A stretch of DNA of 64,000 nt. It comes from Arthrobacter horti. Lineage in GTDB: Bacteria > Actinomycetota > Actinomycetes > Actinomycetales > Micrococcaceae. The stretch's first letter is position 1. Every line of letters starts with the position of its first letter. The DNA lies in assembly GCF_030731045.1 (NCBI RefSeq), contig NZ_JAVALS010000001.1:186001-250000 (forward strand), written 5' to 3'. The notes beneath the pieces were generated by a model, which made no database searches, was not told the DNA's origin, and saw only the letters and a program-made list of their open reading frames with translations. Of the stretch, positions 18,439 to 25,894 are shown one piece after another. The position numbers and the translations under genes are program-made.

Positions 18439-18498
18439 GTCTAAGCTAGATGAGTCGCTTCGACGGGGGAACTCAGCGAAGCGATGACTTATGAATAC

Positions 18499-18571
18499 GG
18501 GGGTATGGCGCAGTTGGTAGCGCGTCTGCATGGCATGCAGAAGGTCAGGGGTTCGAATCCCCTTACCTCCA
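18499..18571 (+). tRNA. tRNA-Ala (anticodon GGC)
   Basis: All 73 nt fold as a standard cloverleaf. The acceptor GGGGGTA pairs with TACCTCC (one G-U). The D stem is GCGC/GCGC with loop AGTTGGTA, and the anticodon stem TCTGC/GCAGA encloses the loop ATGGCAT (anticodon GGC, reading GCC). The T stem is AGGGG/CCCCT with TTCGAAT, and the discriminator is A. CCA is not encoded. Its 3' end lies at the start of a repeated segment and an accessory region. Confidence 0.95.
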
Positions 18572-18610
18572 CAGATGAAGGGCCGGTCGGAAGACCGGCC
18601 CTTTGGCGTT
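18551..18610 (+). repeat. Repeat copy 1: tRNA-Ala 3' end plus hairpin terminator
   Basis: This stretch contains the tRNA T-loop (GTTCGAAT), the acceptor end CTCCAC, then GATGAAGGGCCGGTC, GGAA and GACCGGCCCTT followed by TGGCGTT. The hairpin (9-bp stem GGGCCGGTC) is the tRNA terminator. Near-identical segments recur at 19814 and 23776. This is the form expected of an attachment site at the 3' end of a tRNA gene. Confidence 0.8.
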
Positions 18611-18813
18611 CTTCCCGTGGGAACCGCCCGGCCTTGGCTGCACCGTGATCGGACCTTGTGAGTTGTCCCTGGCGGGGGTTTGTACGTTGAACGGTGGAAC
18701 TCTGAATCGGGAGATGCATGGTGACTGGCTTGTCCCGTGACCTGAATTCTTCAGGTGGGTCCTGGACGGGGTGCCTCTTGTGTTTTGCTTCGCTGTGGAG
18801 GTAAACAAGGCGG

Positions 18814-19260
18814 GTGGGGATGTTCGTGGGGGATCTCTGGCAGTCGCTCATACTGCCGAACTTCGGTTGGCTGATTATGGCGCTGGCCGCTATTGCCGTC
18901 TTGCTGTGTCCAAGTCCAGGTCGGGGGCCACGGTCTTCGGCGCGGGATCCGTGGCGAACCTTCAGATTCGGTCCGCGGGCCGAAGTGATTCGTCGCGCGG
19001 GCGGGCGATGCGAAGCCCCGGTGTTGCTTGTCTGGGGGAGATGCCACGAAGCCGCCGTAGAAGTGGATCACGTCTATCCGTGGTCCAAGGGTGGGCCGAC
19101 CATTGTGAGTAACGCTCAGGCCTTGTGCAGGGGCCACAACCGTCGCAAGGGTGCAGTGACACCACCTTGGTGGTATGTGGCCGGCCTCGAGCGGAGGCGC
19201 CGCAAGTATTTCCCGGCTGCGGGATCGGTGCGAGTCAGTTGCGCTCCGGTTTCCGACTGA
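18814..19260 (+). CDS. Membrane-anchored HNH endonuclease
   Basis: A 148-residue protein with one N-terminal membrane segment (about residues 16-32, GWLIMALAAIAVLL) followed by an HNH nuclease fold. RAEVIRRAGGRCEAP supplies the first zinc cysteine (Cys66), VWGRCHE the second (Cys77), VDHVYPWSKGG the catalytic His86, and SNAQALCRGHNRRKG Asn100 and the final His/Asn. The start is GTG 18814 with GGAGGT 11 bases upstream; ATG 18820 is an alternative. It is the first gene after the tRNA-Ala repeat. HNH nucleases tethered by one N-terminal helix occur widely in actinobacteria, but their targets are unknown. It could act in phage defence or DNA uptake and processing, or be cargo of a mobile element. 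Confidence 0.8.
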   Translation: MGMFVGDLWQSLILPNFGWLIMALAAIAVLLCPSPGRGPRSSARDPWRTFRFGPRAEVIRRAGGRCEAPVLLVWGRCHEAAVEVDHVYPWSKGGPTIVSNAQALCRGHNRRKGAVTPPWWYVAGLERRRRKYFPAAGSVRVSCAPVSD

Positions 19261-19402
19261 CCGGGTGGAATTCGTATGTTGAGGACCCTGTCAGCAGCAG
19301 GAGCGGCATCGTTGGCAAACGCGACGTTCGGTCACGATACCTGCCGCGGATACCTCTGTGACAGAGAGCGCCGACAGCTAGGAACTCTGGGGGAAATTGC
19401 AG

Positions 19403-19735
19403 GTGCCAGCATTGGCTGACAATGGCGGGGTGTTCAGGAGGCACAGGTGGCTTTGGCTCTTGGTTGTTATGCCTGTACCGCTTGGCTGGGCTTGGGGTCT
19501 TGTGGCAATGGCAAGTATTACCGTCTGCGGTTTCAATAGCTGCCGAGCCTCGAGATCGGGGATCAACGTCGGTGGCCCGCTGATGGAATTGATTGGTGCG
19601 GTCGCAATAGTGTGTACCCCACTTGCCCTGGTGCCATGGATCCGGAAGCCCTGGCTGAGGACGGTCCTCGCTCTCTTCATTGCGATCGTGCTCGTCGGCG
19701 GCGCGTTTGGGACGCTCATGTGGGAGAACCGATAG
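19403..19735 (+). CDS. Small membrane protein of unknown function
   Basis: About 110 residues with three hydrophobic segments: LWLLVVMPVPLGWAWGLVAM, IGAVAIVCTPLALVPWI and VLALFIAIVLVGGAFG. Between the first two lies a Cys-containing loop (TVCGFNSCRASRSGINVGG). I do not recognise a named family. A related, incomplete copy lies at 26393-26620 and matches the CGF.xC...xxxGGP...A.V.PLAxVPWI pattern. The start is GTG 19403 with GGGGGA 8 bases upstream; a TTG two codons earlier is also possible. The gene is the last before repeat copy 2. Confidence 0.6.
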   Translation: MPALADNGGVFRRHRWLWLLVVMPVPLGWAWGLVAMASITVCGFNSCRASRSGINVGGPLMELIGAVAIVCTPLALVPWIRKPWLRTVLALFIAIVLVGGAFGTLMWENR

Positions 19736-19813
19736 GCCGGGTGTGACGTCCAAGGACAGCGGGGGTTAGCCGACGAATCGACTCGGTGAGCGCTTGGAAC
19801 GAGGGGCGCGGGG

Positions 19814-19878
19814 GTTCGAATAAGTTCTCAGAATCTCCACGGATGAAGGGCCGGTCGGAAGACCGGCCCTTCGGCGTT
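19814..19878 (+). repeat. Repeat copy 2 of the tRNA-end/terminator segment
   Basis: GTTCGAATAAGTTCTCAGAA, then TCTCCACG and GATGAAGGGCCGGTC with the same GGAA-looped hairpin and CGGCGTT. It shares the T-loop and hairpin with copy 1. It also shares the extra AAGTTCTCAGAA block with copy 3, which copy 1 lacks. No complete tRNA precedes it. Confidence 0.8.
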
Positions 19879-19990
19879 TCCGGCGTGATCTATAGGAGCC
19901 TATCGATGCGGGGCAGGGGGCCGTGACGTGCGTAACCACGGCAAGGTGACTGCGCACACGATCGCGGTCCGGAGTAGGTGACGGCCAGGC

Positions 19991-20554
19991 TCATTTCTGG
20001 AGGGGCCGGTCCGGTGGGCCAGGCCGACGGGTGGACCTCGCAGGCGGACTGCAGCTGTGGGACGAGAAGAATGAGATGATCAGCCACCCTGTAAGTGCGA
20101 GTCCGTAGTCGGGTTCAAGCTGGTCGTACGATACGCCGTCTACGACACCTGCTTCTCGGTGCCCAGCCGCGAACGAGACTGCGAGAACGGTGAATCCGAC
20201 GAGGACTCCGAGAAACCCGAGGTACCAGTGCTTGACCCACCACCGTCGTACAGGTGGGATCAACCTCAGCGGTAGACCCAGGACTGCCGTAACCGATAGC
20301 GTCACCGCGGGAACGAACGCGAGGGCGAGAGCCCAGGTGATGAATGAAGCCGCACCGTCGTAGGTGATGACGATACCGGTCAGGATGAATATTCCCACAG
20401 CGAGGAGCACCGCATATCCGATCATCATCTGGCGGACGACGGAGATCGCATTCCCCTGCTCTTTTCGGCGGCGGCCATAGCCGACAATTCCTGTCGGTGG
20501 ATGTGAGGGGACAGGGCCGCCGCCTGACATCGGATGGTTCTCCATCGTGAACAT
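19991..20554 (-). CDS. Small four-helix membrane protein of unknown function
   Basis: About 187 residues. A hydrophilic N-terminus (MENHPMSGGGPVPSHPPTG) precedes four hydrophobic segments: MIGYAVLLAVGIFILTGIVI, ITWALALAFVPAVTLSVTAV, WYLGFLGVLVGFTVLAVSFA and LALTGWLIISFF. The charged C-terminal tail after the last helix (HSCSPPARSTRRPGPPDRPLQK) looks unlike a designed terminus and may be read-through after a small deletion. The start is ATG 20554 (GGGGA five bases upstream) or ATG 20545. No family is recognised. It lies between repeat copy 2 and the lower-GC part of the island. Confidence 0.5.
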   Translation of the reverse strand: MFTMENHPMSGGGPVPSHPPTGIVGYGRRRKEQGNAISVVRQMMIGYAVLLAVGIFILTGIVITYDGAASFITWALALAFVPAVTLSVTAVLGLPLRLIPPVRRWWVKHWYLGFLGVLVGFTVLAVSFAAGHREAGVVDGVSYDQLEPDYGLALTGWLIISFFSSHSCSPPARSTRRPGPPDRPLQK

Positions 20555-20845
20555 CGCCTTCCCCAAAGCTGCCTGGATTGTCGTCTTTTCTGTGAAGAAT
20601 GGCACGCGCATCGCAGGGTGGACAACACCAACGATATTGCGGGCGCCGGAGGCCTATCCAGCAGGCGGGATGATGGTTTTAGGCATGACATTGTGAGAAG
20701 ACCGGAGGCTCACGCGCACGCATGGAATTTCGCTTCTCCTGAGACCCGCAATTTGGGGCAGCGTGATGTGCTGGCTCTGTCTGGGAATCCCGTGCTCCTT
20801 GAGACCCCATATTATATCCGCCGTTCAGGTCCAGACTTCGAGTAG

Positions 20846-21058
20846 ATTTTCAGTAGATTCGCAGATGAATGGCACGTCGAAAGGCGTGCTCTTGGCGCTT
20901 CGCTGGGACTCATTTCCGAGTTTTGTCCTTGCGATGCGACCGGCGAAGACGAACTGAAATTCGAGGATGACGATGCGGCAGAAATTGATCCTAGGCAGCG
21001 TACCAACGTCCTGAGCCAGTTCATTGTGGTCCTTGTCGTGGTTCGGGTCCGGGCATAG
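20846..21058 (+). pseudogene. Start-less coding remnant
   Basis: An open frame bounded by stop codons, with no start codon before its last quarter. It reads as a plausible protein interior (DEWHVERRALGASLGLIS, then CDATGEDELKFEDDDAAEID, then PRQRTNVLSQF) and ends in a short hydrophobic tail. The acidic, ordered composition argues for a remnant of a real gene. The rest of 20612-21106 shows nothing else. No family is recognised. Confidence 0.35.
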
Positions 21059-21106
21059 CCTTGCTGAGGTAGCGGCCTGCGGGAGGGCTGCTTGCTGAGG
21101 GGGTGA

Positions 21107-21649
21107 GTGAGAACAGTGTTCTCCGGTTCGGTCAACGCAATGCAGGCTGAACAGATCGTGGAGGACCCGCCCCTGAGCCTCCTGGTGTTTGCTGGAGTAC
21201 TCGCCATCGCGTTTGTCATCAGTGCCTTCACTGTGGTCCGCAGCAATGTCCGGAATCGCCCCGCGCGGGCGGTCTACAAGAATGAAGACGATGTATACGT
21301 CAGGCGCGTTCATGCGGCCTTCTGGGTCACGTTCCCCTACTGGACTTCTTTGAATGGGTGGACGTACTTGGAAGTGAGGGAGACCACCCTTCGGGTTGGC
21401 CAACCGATGATGGGGAGGGTATTGGGATCAGAACGGATCTTCTTTACGAAGGACTGTGAAATCTGGATCGTTCAACGCCTGGATAGTCTCCGGCCGGAAC
21501 CACATATTCTGATCCGGGCGAAGCACGGCCCGGGTATGGCTCTGGTCGCGATTAGACCTGAAGCCAACATGTACGTCGTGTTCGACATCCTCGTGAAGGC
21601 CGGTGCTAAGCCCGTCGCGCCCCCTGTCGACGGGTGGCGTATTCCATAG
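21107..21649 (+). CDS. Single-pass membrane protein of unknown function
   Basis: Up to 180 residues. One hydrophobic helix (LSLLVFAGVLAIAFVISAFT, about residues 23-42) is followed by a soluble domain rich in beta-strand patterns (WTYLEVRETTLRVGQPMMG, PHILIRAKHG, MYVVFDILVKAGAKPV). This could be a PH-like fold but has no diagnostic motif. The GTG at 21107 follows GAGGGGG closely; ATG 21140 would give a 169-residue protein and is also credible. Codon use is less GC-biased than in the flanking chromosome, consistent with acquired DNA. No function is assigned. Confidence 0.55.
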   Translation: MRTVFSGSVNAMQAEQIVEDPPLSLLVFAGVLAIAFVISAFTVVRSNVRNRPARAVYKNEDDVYVRRVHAAFWVTFPYWTSLNGWTYLEVRETTLRVGQPMMGRVLGSERIFFTKDCEIWIVQRLDSLRPEPHILIRAKHGPGMALVAIRPEANMYVVFDILVKAGAKPVAPPVDGWRIP

Positions 21650-21955
21650 CCGACGCGAGGCGATGGGCACAAGTGCCCGGTCGACCGGTGGTCGATCTGG
21701 CATGCCTGGTGGCCGTCCGGGATATTCGAGACGTCACGATATCCGCAGCCGGTTGTCGCGGCCTCTGCGCCTCGGGCGATGAGGAAGTGAAATTCGCCGC
21801 TGCTGGAGTTATCGATCGGGCCGAGTGATCGGTGGCGGTAGAATCGGTCGGAGGGCAAGCAGAGCCTCTGCTTACTCCGGAGGTTGATCAAGGACCCGGT
21901 CCGGCCGGTCCGTCCGACGAACACTCAAACGCATGATCTTGTCAGGTGAGACTCA
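21650..21955. other. Intergenic stretch in the accessory region, no gene seen
   Basis: These 306 bp contain only short, unconvincing frames. I see no RNA gene or long inverted repeat. Confidence 0.4.
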
Positions 21956-22378
21956 ATGGCGATCGTCAGCTGGGGGAAGCGCAGAGTTCTTGCAACGATC
22001 CTCGTCGCCAGCGTTGCCTTGGTCTTGCTGGCAGCCGTCGGTGTCGTCGTTGCCGGGACTCTCTTGAGGCCCCGTAAGATTCCACCATTTGAGCTCGTCA
22101 ACGATACAGCTTCCCCCGTCCTGGTTTCGAGGTGCTCGCAAGACAAGGCCCCTGCCCCGTTCGAAATCTCGCCTGGGTCTCGGCTGCAGTTTCGCAACGC
22201 CTGGCTGACTCCCGACGATGAAGGCTATGCCTGCTATCTCCACATCGGCGATCGTTCATTGGGCGCATGCCTGATCATGCCGACAGGTGGTCGAACCGAT
22301 TTCTCGTATCGTGCGTCGGCGGCGGACCCGGGCACATCGGAGAAGGACTGCATGGCGCTGACCGCTCCGCATCTGTGA
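21956..22378 (+). CDS. Membrane-anchored extracytoplasmic protein of unknown function
   Basis: A 140-residue protein with a basic N-terminus (MAIVSWGKRR), one long hydrophobic segment (VLATILVASVALVLLAAVGV) and a compact extracellular domain of about 105 residues. The domain contains four cysteines (in SRCSQ, YACYL, GACLI and KDCMA), which could form two disulfides. I do not recognise the domain. It lies in the lower-GC part of the island between other orphan genes. Confidence 0.55.
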   Translation: MAIVSWGKRRVLATILVASVALVLLAAVGVVVAGTLLRPRKIPPFELVNDTASPVLVSRCSQDKAPAPFEISPGSRLQFRNAWLTPDDEGYACYLHIGDRSLGACLIMPTGGRTDFSYRASAADPGTSEKDCMALTAPHL

Positions 22379-22558
22379 ACTCCAGGACCCCTGTTCCATC
22401 GACGGAAATGGGACCAATGTGGCCCCGCGGAAGCGTGCACAAAATTCTCCCCTAATAACAGCACTTCGTGGGTGTCCTTGGCGGTCCAGCCCGGATAAGG
22501 TCGTGCGGTACGGCACAAAATCAATCGTGTTCCAGTTCTTGCTGAGAGCGGAGACCAG

Positions 22559-22798
22559 ATGATACCCCTCGCGCCTGCACTGTTCGGACTTTGCGTGCTG
22601 CTGATGTCCTGGCTCCTATACTCATGTCGGAAGTGGCTCGCCAAGGTCGGATCGACCGACTATTACGGCCAACCGATTGAGTCTGGATTTCGCTCATATA
22701 GGAATTCGCTGAGGACGATAGTGATCGGAGCCCTGGTCGTGGCGGGCCTTGGTACAGTTTTTCTTGCTATCGCATTCCTCCTGGCAATCGTCAATTAG
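22559..22798 (+). CDS. Small two-helix membrane protein
   Basis: A 79-residue protein with helices at both ends (PALFGLCVLLMSWLLYSCRK and TIVIGALVVAGLGTVFLAIA) and a short cytoplasmic-type loop containing VGSTDYYGQPIESGFRSYR. A GGAG site lies 7 bases before the ATG, which supports real translation. The family is unknown. Small two-helix proteins of this size can be bacteriocin immunity proteins or holin-like proteins, but nothing here decides. Confidence 0.55.
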   Translation: MIPLAPALFGLCVLLMSWLLYSCRKWLAKVGSTDYYGQPIESGFRSYRNSLRTIVIGALVVAGLGTVFLAIAFLLAIVN

Positions 22799-22920
22799 AC
22801 GGAGTGTCAACGACCCTACGTTCTGCCCATCGACGGCCGGTAGATGTGCCCGCTGATAGCATGTGAAACTGCCCGCGGTGGCCAACAGATCCGCTCACAG
22901 ATTGCTTCGGCGGGGCCCAT

Positions 22921-23130
22921 ATGTCACATACGGACGGTGCGGGGGCGCTAATTAAGTGGCTCGACGCGGCATGCGTTGGCAGGGTCAGGGAACTACTTGA
23001 GATGACTCATCTGTCGATTGAGCGGATCACGCAGCTCTACAGGGTCGGCACATCGGTCACCTTGTGCGAGCATCTCCGTCGCACGGTGAGAGCGACACCG
23101 AGCGCGTACAAGCGGTCCTTTGACCTCCGG
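22921..23130 (+). pseudogene. Remnant of an AraC-family (GlxA-type) regulator, C-terminal HTH only
   Basis: Residues 8-67 of the frame match the second half of an AraC HTH: LIKWLDAACVGRVRELLEMT, then HLSIERITQLYRVGTSVTLC, then RRTVRATPSAYKRSF. The corresponding motif in intact GlxA/FtrA-type regulators is RARELLETTDLSVE...GF.S...L..HF.R..GTSP.AYRR.F. The amidase-like N-terminal domain and first HTH are missing. Beyond about 23130 the frame is meaningless and overlaps the antisense secreted-protein gene. This is evidence of past gene loss in the island. Confidence 0.7.
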
Positions 23131-23268
23131 ACCCCGGGACTGCAACGCGGTTCCTCAGGGAACGTCCATAACGATATCTCCTGCGCCTGCGCCTGCGTCT
23201 CAACTCCGGCTTGGGCATCCGTAGTAATTCGACGGTGCCAGGTCCGGACCACGCAGCATTCAGCGGGG

Positions 23269-23697
23269 TCAGCAGTACCGGTTTTCTGCCCCGACTTCGT
23301 AGGCGGAGGAGGGCCAGGGCGAGATATTGGCGGAAGCTTCGACACAGATACCTCTGCCATAGAGGGAGACCGGCCCGGCGTAGTAAGCGTATGTTCCTGA
23401 GTCGGAGGCGATGCCTTGGCGGCCCACGTAGTTCAGGGTGACGGAGGTGAAGAGCGGCTTGCCCCACGTTGAGCCGTAGTGCACTGTGCGCGCACAGTTG
23501 TACCCGGTGGTGGAGTTGTAATAGACGTCCAGATACGCATAGGTCGTGCCGTTCAAGGACAGCGGATTGTGACCGACCAAGGTGCCGGAGCAGGTTCCGG
23601 TCGCAGCTTCGGCGCCAGTAGCGCTCACGGCGCCGAAGGAGCCGGCAAGAGCGAGTGCCGCGCCTGCGGCGAACAACTTCACGACTTTGCGTTTCAT
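23269..23697 (-). CDS. Small secreted protein, spore-associated protein-like
   Basis: A 142-residue protein with a classical Sec signal peptide (MKRK, then VVKLFAAGAALALAGSFGAV, cleavage after ATGAEAA). A mature chain of about 110 residues follows, carrying four cysteines in TCSGT, NCARTV, GICVEA and the final NRYC. The mature pattern (TYAYLDVYYN...GYNCARTV...YAYYAGPVSLYGRGICVEA) resembles the small secreted proteins called spore-associated protein A in Streptomyces. That match is from memory and moderate. The start at 23697 has AGGGA seven bases upstream. It lies just inside repeat copy 3. Its role is unknown. Confidence 0.65.
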   Translation of the reverse strand: MKRKVVKLFAAGAALALAGSFGAVSATGAEAATGTCSGTLVGHNPLSLNGTTYAYLDVYYNSTTGYNCARTVHYGSTWGKPLFTSVTLNYVGRQGIASDSGTYAYYAGPVSLYGRGICVEASANISPWPSSAYEVGAENRYC

Positions 23698-23775
23698 GAT
23701 TTCCCTGCCAATCCTGTGACGGCCTGCCACCGAGTAGTTGCCTGCAGGATACAAGCCTCATGGCCCAGCGCCTAG

Positions 23776-23841
23776 GTTCGAACAAGTTCTCAGAAGCTCC
23801 ACAAGATGAAGGGCCGGTCGGAAGACCGGCCCTTCGGCGTT
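23776..23841 (+). repeat. Repeat copy 3 of the tRNA-end/terminator segment
   Basis: GTTCGAACAAGTTCTCAGAA, then GCTCCACAA and GATGAAGGGCCGGTC with the GGAA-looped hairpin and CGGCGTT. It is nearly identical to copy 2, with three differences across about 65 bp, and shares the hairpin with copy 1. With copy 1 it encloses about 5.2 kb. Confidence 0.8.
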
Positions 23842-23862
23842 GAACGGGGGATACGTACCGGA

Positions 23863-24162
23863 TCAGGCGACGACGACGGTGAAGGTCCGGCTGTCGATAG
23901 GCTCTGATTCCCAGGCTCTTTTGAGCTCGAACCGGATTTCAGTCTCTCCCGTGTGCTTGGCCATGAACGTGAACTTCTGACTGCTGCTGGACCCTACTGC
24001 GGCCGGAAGCCCGGCCGCAGTGGTTCCGGCAGCGGGGGGTGCCACATGCTCTTCGACCAGTTCGACGGCGTCGGGAACCTGCACCACTGACCATTGGTAG
24101 CCAGTGGACGGGTTCGCCGGCAATTCGACGGCGAAGAGCTCACCACTCTCGACAGTGATCAC
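23863..24162 (-). CDS. Chagasin-type inhibitor of papain-like cysteine proteases (I42 family)
   Basis: A 99-residue protein with the chagasin/ICP signature. Loop BC is NPSTGYQW (residues 17-24; consensus NPTTGxxW), the middle Gly/Ser loop is AAVGSSSSQKF, and the third loop RAWE stands in for RPW. Those three loops plug the active site of C1A papain-like peptidases. It is encoded 40 bp downstream of exactly such a protease, on the same strand, as a likely operon. It has no signal peptide, like its neighbour, so it would act in the cytoplasm, plausibly to protect the producer. The start is GTG 24162. GAGGGG lies 14 bases upstream (rather far), but a stop codon closes the frame just above, so no earlier start exists. 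Confidence 0.8.
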   Translation of the reverse strand: MITVESGELFAVELPANPSTGYQWSVVQVPDAVELVEEHVAPPAAGTTAAGLPAAVGSSSSQKFTFMAKHTGETEIRFELKRAWESEPIDSRTFTVVVA

Positions 24163-24202
24163 GTGCGCCGGCTCATCCCCTCTTCAGACGATTCCGTTCC
24201 TG

Positions 24203-25894
24203 TCACGCCCACCACTTGTGATACATCGACGAGTCGGTCCCTTCGACGAAGCAGTCCAGGCGCCCGGAAGCCCATGAACTGACGCCGACGCCGGAGGAAA
24301 GCGTGCCTCCCAGGTTCTCCTCCCCGCTCCACGCGTTGTCCCACCACTTGTGCATCATGGCGAAGGTGGAACCGGGGTAGAAGATGTCGATCCGGTTCGG
24401 TCCCCAGGATACTGCCGCCGGGTCGCCGCCGACATAGCCACCGAGGTTCTCCCAGCCGCTCCATCCGGCGCCCGCCCACCACTGGTGGTACAGCTGACTG
24501 TCGGTGCCTTTGACGAAGGTGTCCAGCCGGTTCGCCGACCACGAAGCCGCCGCCGGAGCCGAGTCAAGGACTCCTCCGAGGCTTTCCCAACCGCCCCAGT
24601 GGGTGCCGTCCCACCAGAGGTGCCACATGGCCGAGTCCATCCCGCGGGCGAAGACGTCGATGCGGTTCGGACCCCAGGAGACCGCGGCCGGATCAGACGA
24701 CAGCATTCCGCCCAGGGCCTCCCAGCCACTCCACGTCCCGTTGAACCACTTGTGGTACAGCTGATGGTCGGTGCCGACCACGAAGGTGTCCAAGCGGCCG
24801 GATCCCCACGAACAGATCGCAGGGCCGCTCTGGCAGCTTCCGCCCAGCGACTCCCAGCCGTTCCACGCAGAGCCGTCCCACCATCGGTGCCACATGGCGG
24901 AATCCGTTCCGCGCGCCACCACGTCGATCCGGTTCGCCCCCCAGGAGACTGCTGACGGCTTCGAAGTGATCGTGCCGCCAAGCCCCTCCCAGCCGTGCCA
25001 TGACGGAGCCGCCGGGACGATGATGCCCTGCGCCGTGGCCCACGCGTAGGTGTCGAAGTTGCACTGGCCGTACCCGATCTTGAAGAATCCGGCCATACCC
25101 CAGCCGGTGCCCCAGGAGTTCTTGGCGATCCAGCACTGCTCCGAGTCGGAGTACCCGATCACTTCGACGCAGTGCCCGCCCCGCAGGGTCCCGCTCTGGT
25201 AGGTGTAGACGCCACTTGAGTAGTGGTAGAAATCATCGTAGACATCGAAGCAGGCCGCCATCGGCCCGTGATCGTTCAGATACTGCTTGCGGGCCGCCAG
25301 GTCGGTGATGAGCCCATGGCTGGTGATTGAGACCTGGGTGCTCGCGCGATTGGGAGTCGGCCGTACGTAGGCCTTCCACAACGACGTCGCCGGGTCGATC
25401 ACAGGAGGATTGTCGAATGCGCTCATGTACCCCAGTGCGCCTTCGCTGACTTCTCCCCGGGCCTGCAGCTGGGCCATGCAGGAATCCGTGTCCCAGCCGG
25501 CACATGACGGCCCATGGCTTGAATTGAAATGCGAGTCCGCCTCTGAAAGGTCGAGCAGTTGGCCAAGCTCGATCGAGGCCATGGATTCCACGACTGCCGT
25601 GCACCCGAATGAGACGCAGGACCCGCAGTATTTCTGGTCCGTGACTGCGGTGACGTGATTTCCGTTGTTGTTTCTCCAATCCAGTTCCGTGGCGACTCCG
25701 GCCGGCAGCGGTGCGCTGAAGTCGTGCTTAATTCCTGATTCCCTGAGCGCGATGTCAGAAGGTGTGAAGATGACGCCCAACAGAGCCGACTTGTCTTCGT
25801 CACTGAACTGGGACTGAGGGGTGTCGCGTGCAATCCATTTTGCATTCGTCTGTTTGAGAGCAACGGTGAGTGCGGATGTTTCCAACTTGGCCAT
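24203..25894 (-). CDS. Papain-like (C1A) cysteine protease with C-terminal lectin-type beta-propeller repeats
   Basis: A 563-residue, two-part protein. Residues 1-70 form a pro-region-like segment. Residues 71-292 are a papain fold: oxyanion Gln87 and catalytic Cys93 in [11 protein letters not shown], catalytic His241 in [10 protein letters not shown], and Asn259 in [11 protein letters not shown]. Residues 296-563 contain six repeats of about 45 residues, each with GWExLGG...PxxxSWGxxRxDxFxxGxDxxxxHxWW. Odd repeats carry NRIDV and DSAMWH forms and even ones RLDTF and QLYH forms, so a two-blade unit appears to have been duplicated. Such repeats resemble PLL/PHL-type fucose-binding propeller lectins. 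There is no signal peptide or membrane helix, so export, if any, is by an unknown route. The start has AGGAG eight bases upstream. A chagasin-like inhibitor follows. Confidence 0.85.
   Translation of the reverse strand: MAKLETSALTVALKQTNAKWIARDTPQSQFSDEDKSALLGVIFTPSDIALRESGIKHDFSAPLPAGVATELDWRNNNGNHVTAVTDQKYCGSCVSFGCTAVVESMASIELGQLLDLSEADSHFNSSHGPSCAGWDTDSCMAQLQARGEVSEGALGYMSAFDNPPVIDPATSLWKAYVRPTPNRASTQVSITSHGLITDLAARKQYLNDHGPMAACFDVYDDFYHYSSGVYTYQSGTLRGGHCVEVIGYSDSEQCWIAKNSWGTGWGMAGFFKIGYGQCNFDTYAWATAQGIIVPAAPSWHGWEGLGGTITSKPSAVSWGANRIDVVARGTDSAMWHRWWDGSAWNGWESLGGSCQSGPAICSWGSGRLDTFVVGTDHQLYHKWFNGTWSGWEALGGMLSSDPAAVSWGPNRIDVFARGMDSAMWHLWWDGTHWGGWESLGGVLDSAPAAASWSANRLDTFVKGTDSQLYHQWWAGAGWSGWENLGGYVGGDPAAVSWGPNRIDIFYPGSTFAMMHKWWDNAWSGEENLGGTLSSGVGVSSWASGRLDCFVEGTDSSMYHKWWA

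Noticed and set aside
21634-21828. A 64-residue open frame between two orphan genes
   Set aside because: It overlaps the end of the preceding gene, lacks a ribosome site and shows no protein-like pattern.
22921-23400. A full 159-residue gene on the plus strand
   Set aside because: Only about 67 residues match an AraC HTH. The rest lies antisense to a secreted protein with a clear signal peptide, so I call it a remnant.
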